A DNA stretch of 5,732 nt, taken from assembly GCA_030836705.1 (NCBI GenBank), contig JAUPLZ010000361.1, positions 1 to 5,732 of the forward strand. Direction: 5' to 3'. This document shows positions 5,645-5,732 of the stretch, in pieces (position 1 is the stretch's first letter; every line of letters starts with the position of its first letter). The position numbers and the translations under genes are program-made. The notes under the pieces are model-generated. The model worked only from the letters and a program-made list of their open reading frames with translations. It was not told the DNA's origin and made no database searches. Source of the DNA: Campylobacterota bacterium. Its GTDB lineage: Bacteria > Campylobacterota > Campylobacteria > Campylobacterales > SZUA-545.

Positions 5645-5690
5645 AATCACACTCAGTCACTAAAGCTTTGCCTTTGGCAAGAGAAGTCAT
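5622..5690 (-). CDS. Possible 22-codon ORF upstream of hisB
   Basis: A short frame starts at ATG 5688-5690 and ends at TGA 5622-5624. It begins MTSLAKGKALV and ends DLDFVQII. It has AAAGGAG at 5696-5702, five bases upstream, as good as any site in the window. Its last codons and stop lie in the 33-bp repeat copy next to hisB, and its own Shine-Dalgarno lies in the upstream copy. The peptide has no membrane segment, no histidine run and no motif I recognise, so a his-type attenuator leader is not supported. It could be a true small protein, a leader that couples to hisB, or the remnant of an upstream gene end produced by duplication. The same frame is also open upstream to the window edge. Confidence 0.3.
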   Translation of the reverse strand: MTSLAKGKALVTECDLDFVQII

Positions 5691-5699
5691 TCTGACTCC

Positions 5700-5732
5700 T
5701 TTATAAATCTCATATGATTTGAACAAAGTCCA
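5700..5732. repeat. 33-bp direct repeat, copy at the window edge
   Basis: This is an exact second copy of 5612-5644. It reaches the last base of the window, so its true right boundary is not visible and further copies could follow. On the minus strand it contains a TGA at 5710-5712 in the DFVQII frame, so an upstream gene might end here. It then supplies the AAAGGAG before the short ORF. Confidence 0.9.

Noticed and set aside
5600..5650. N-terminal extension of hisB from GTG 5648-5650
   Set aside because: The extra residues are encoded by the direct repeat, lie before a strong Shine-Dalgarno and two ATGs, and would exceed the normal HisB N-terminus.

Overview
The window is AT-rich chromosomal DNA carrying a tightly packed, apparently single-transcript gene cluster on the minus strand. 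Gene content and order (hisB, kdsC-type HAD phosphatase, lptC, lptA, engB, an ArgA-like acetyltransferase, an MreD-like membrane protein, mrdA/PBP2), the base composition and the protein character point to Campylobacterota (Epsilonproteobacteria), most likely a Campylobacter or close relative. HisB here has only the dehydratase domain, which argues against C. jejuni, whose HisB I recall as fused to a histidinol-phosphatase. The genus is an inference; no marker gene is present.

Layout in transcription order (right to left). The right edge holds a 33-bp perfect direct repeat in two copies 88 bp apart, with a possible 22-codon ORF between them. hisB follows at about 5599-5024, then the KdsC-type phosphatase (5027-4527), lptC (4542-4030), lptA (4005-3541), engB (3544-2945), the GNAT acetyltransferase (2948-2478), the MreD-like gene (2511-2062) and mrdA (2065-290). 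Neighbouring genes overlap by 3 to 34 nt; the only gap is about 24 nt between lptC and lptA. Several junctions are stop/start overlaps (TTGA, GTGA, ATGA), suggesting translational coupling. A plus-strand gene enters from the left edge and ends at 109, converging on mrdA. The 180-bp space between them contains a chain of AT-rich inverted repeats.

Functionally this is mainly an envelope-growth operon. KdsC would make free Kdo for the LPS inner core. LptC and LptA form the inner-membrane anchor and periplasmic bridge that carry LPS to the outer membrane. PBP2 with an MreD-like partner would drive lateral peptidoglycan synthesis. EngB is a ribosome-assembly GTPase. HisB (histidine synthesis) and the acetyltransferase (possibly the first step of arginine synthesis) are amino-acid enzymes sharing the transcript.

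I see no mobile element, CRISPR array, tRNA or rRNA, and no clearly novel system. The least explained parts are the repeat and short ORF upstream of hisB and the palindrome chain between the convergent genes.
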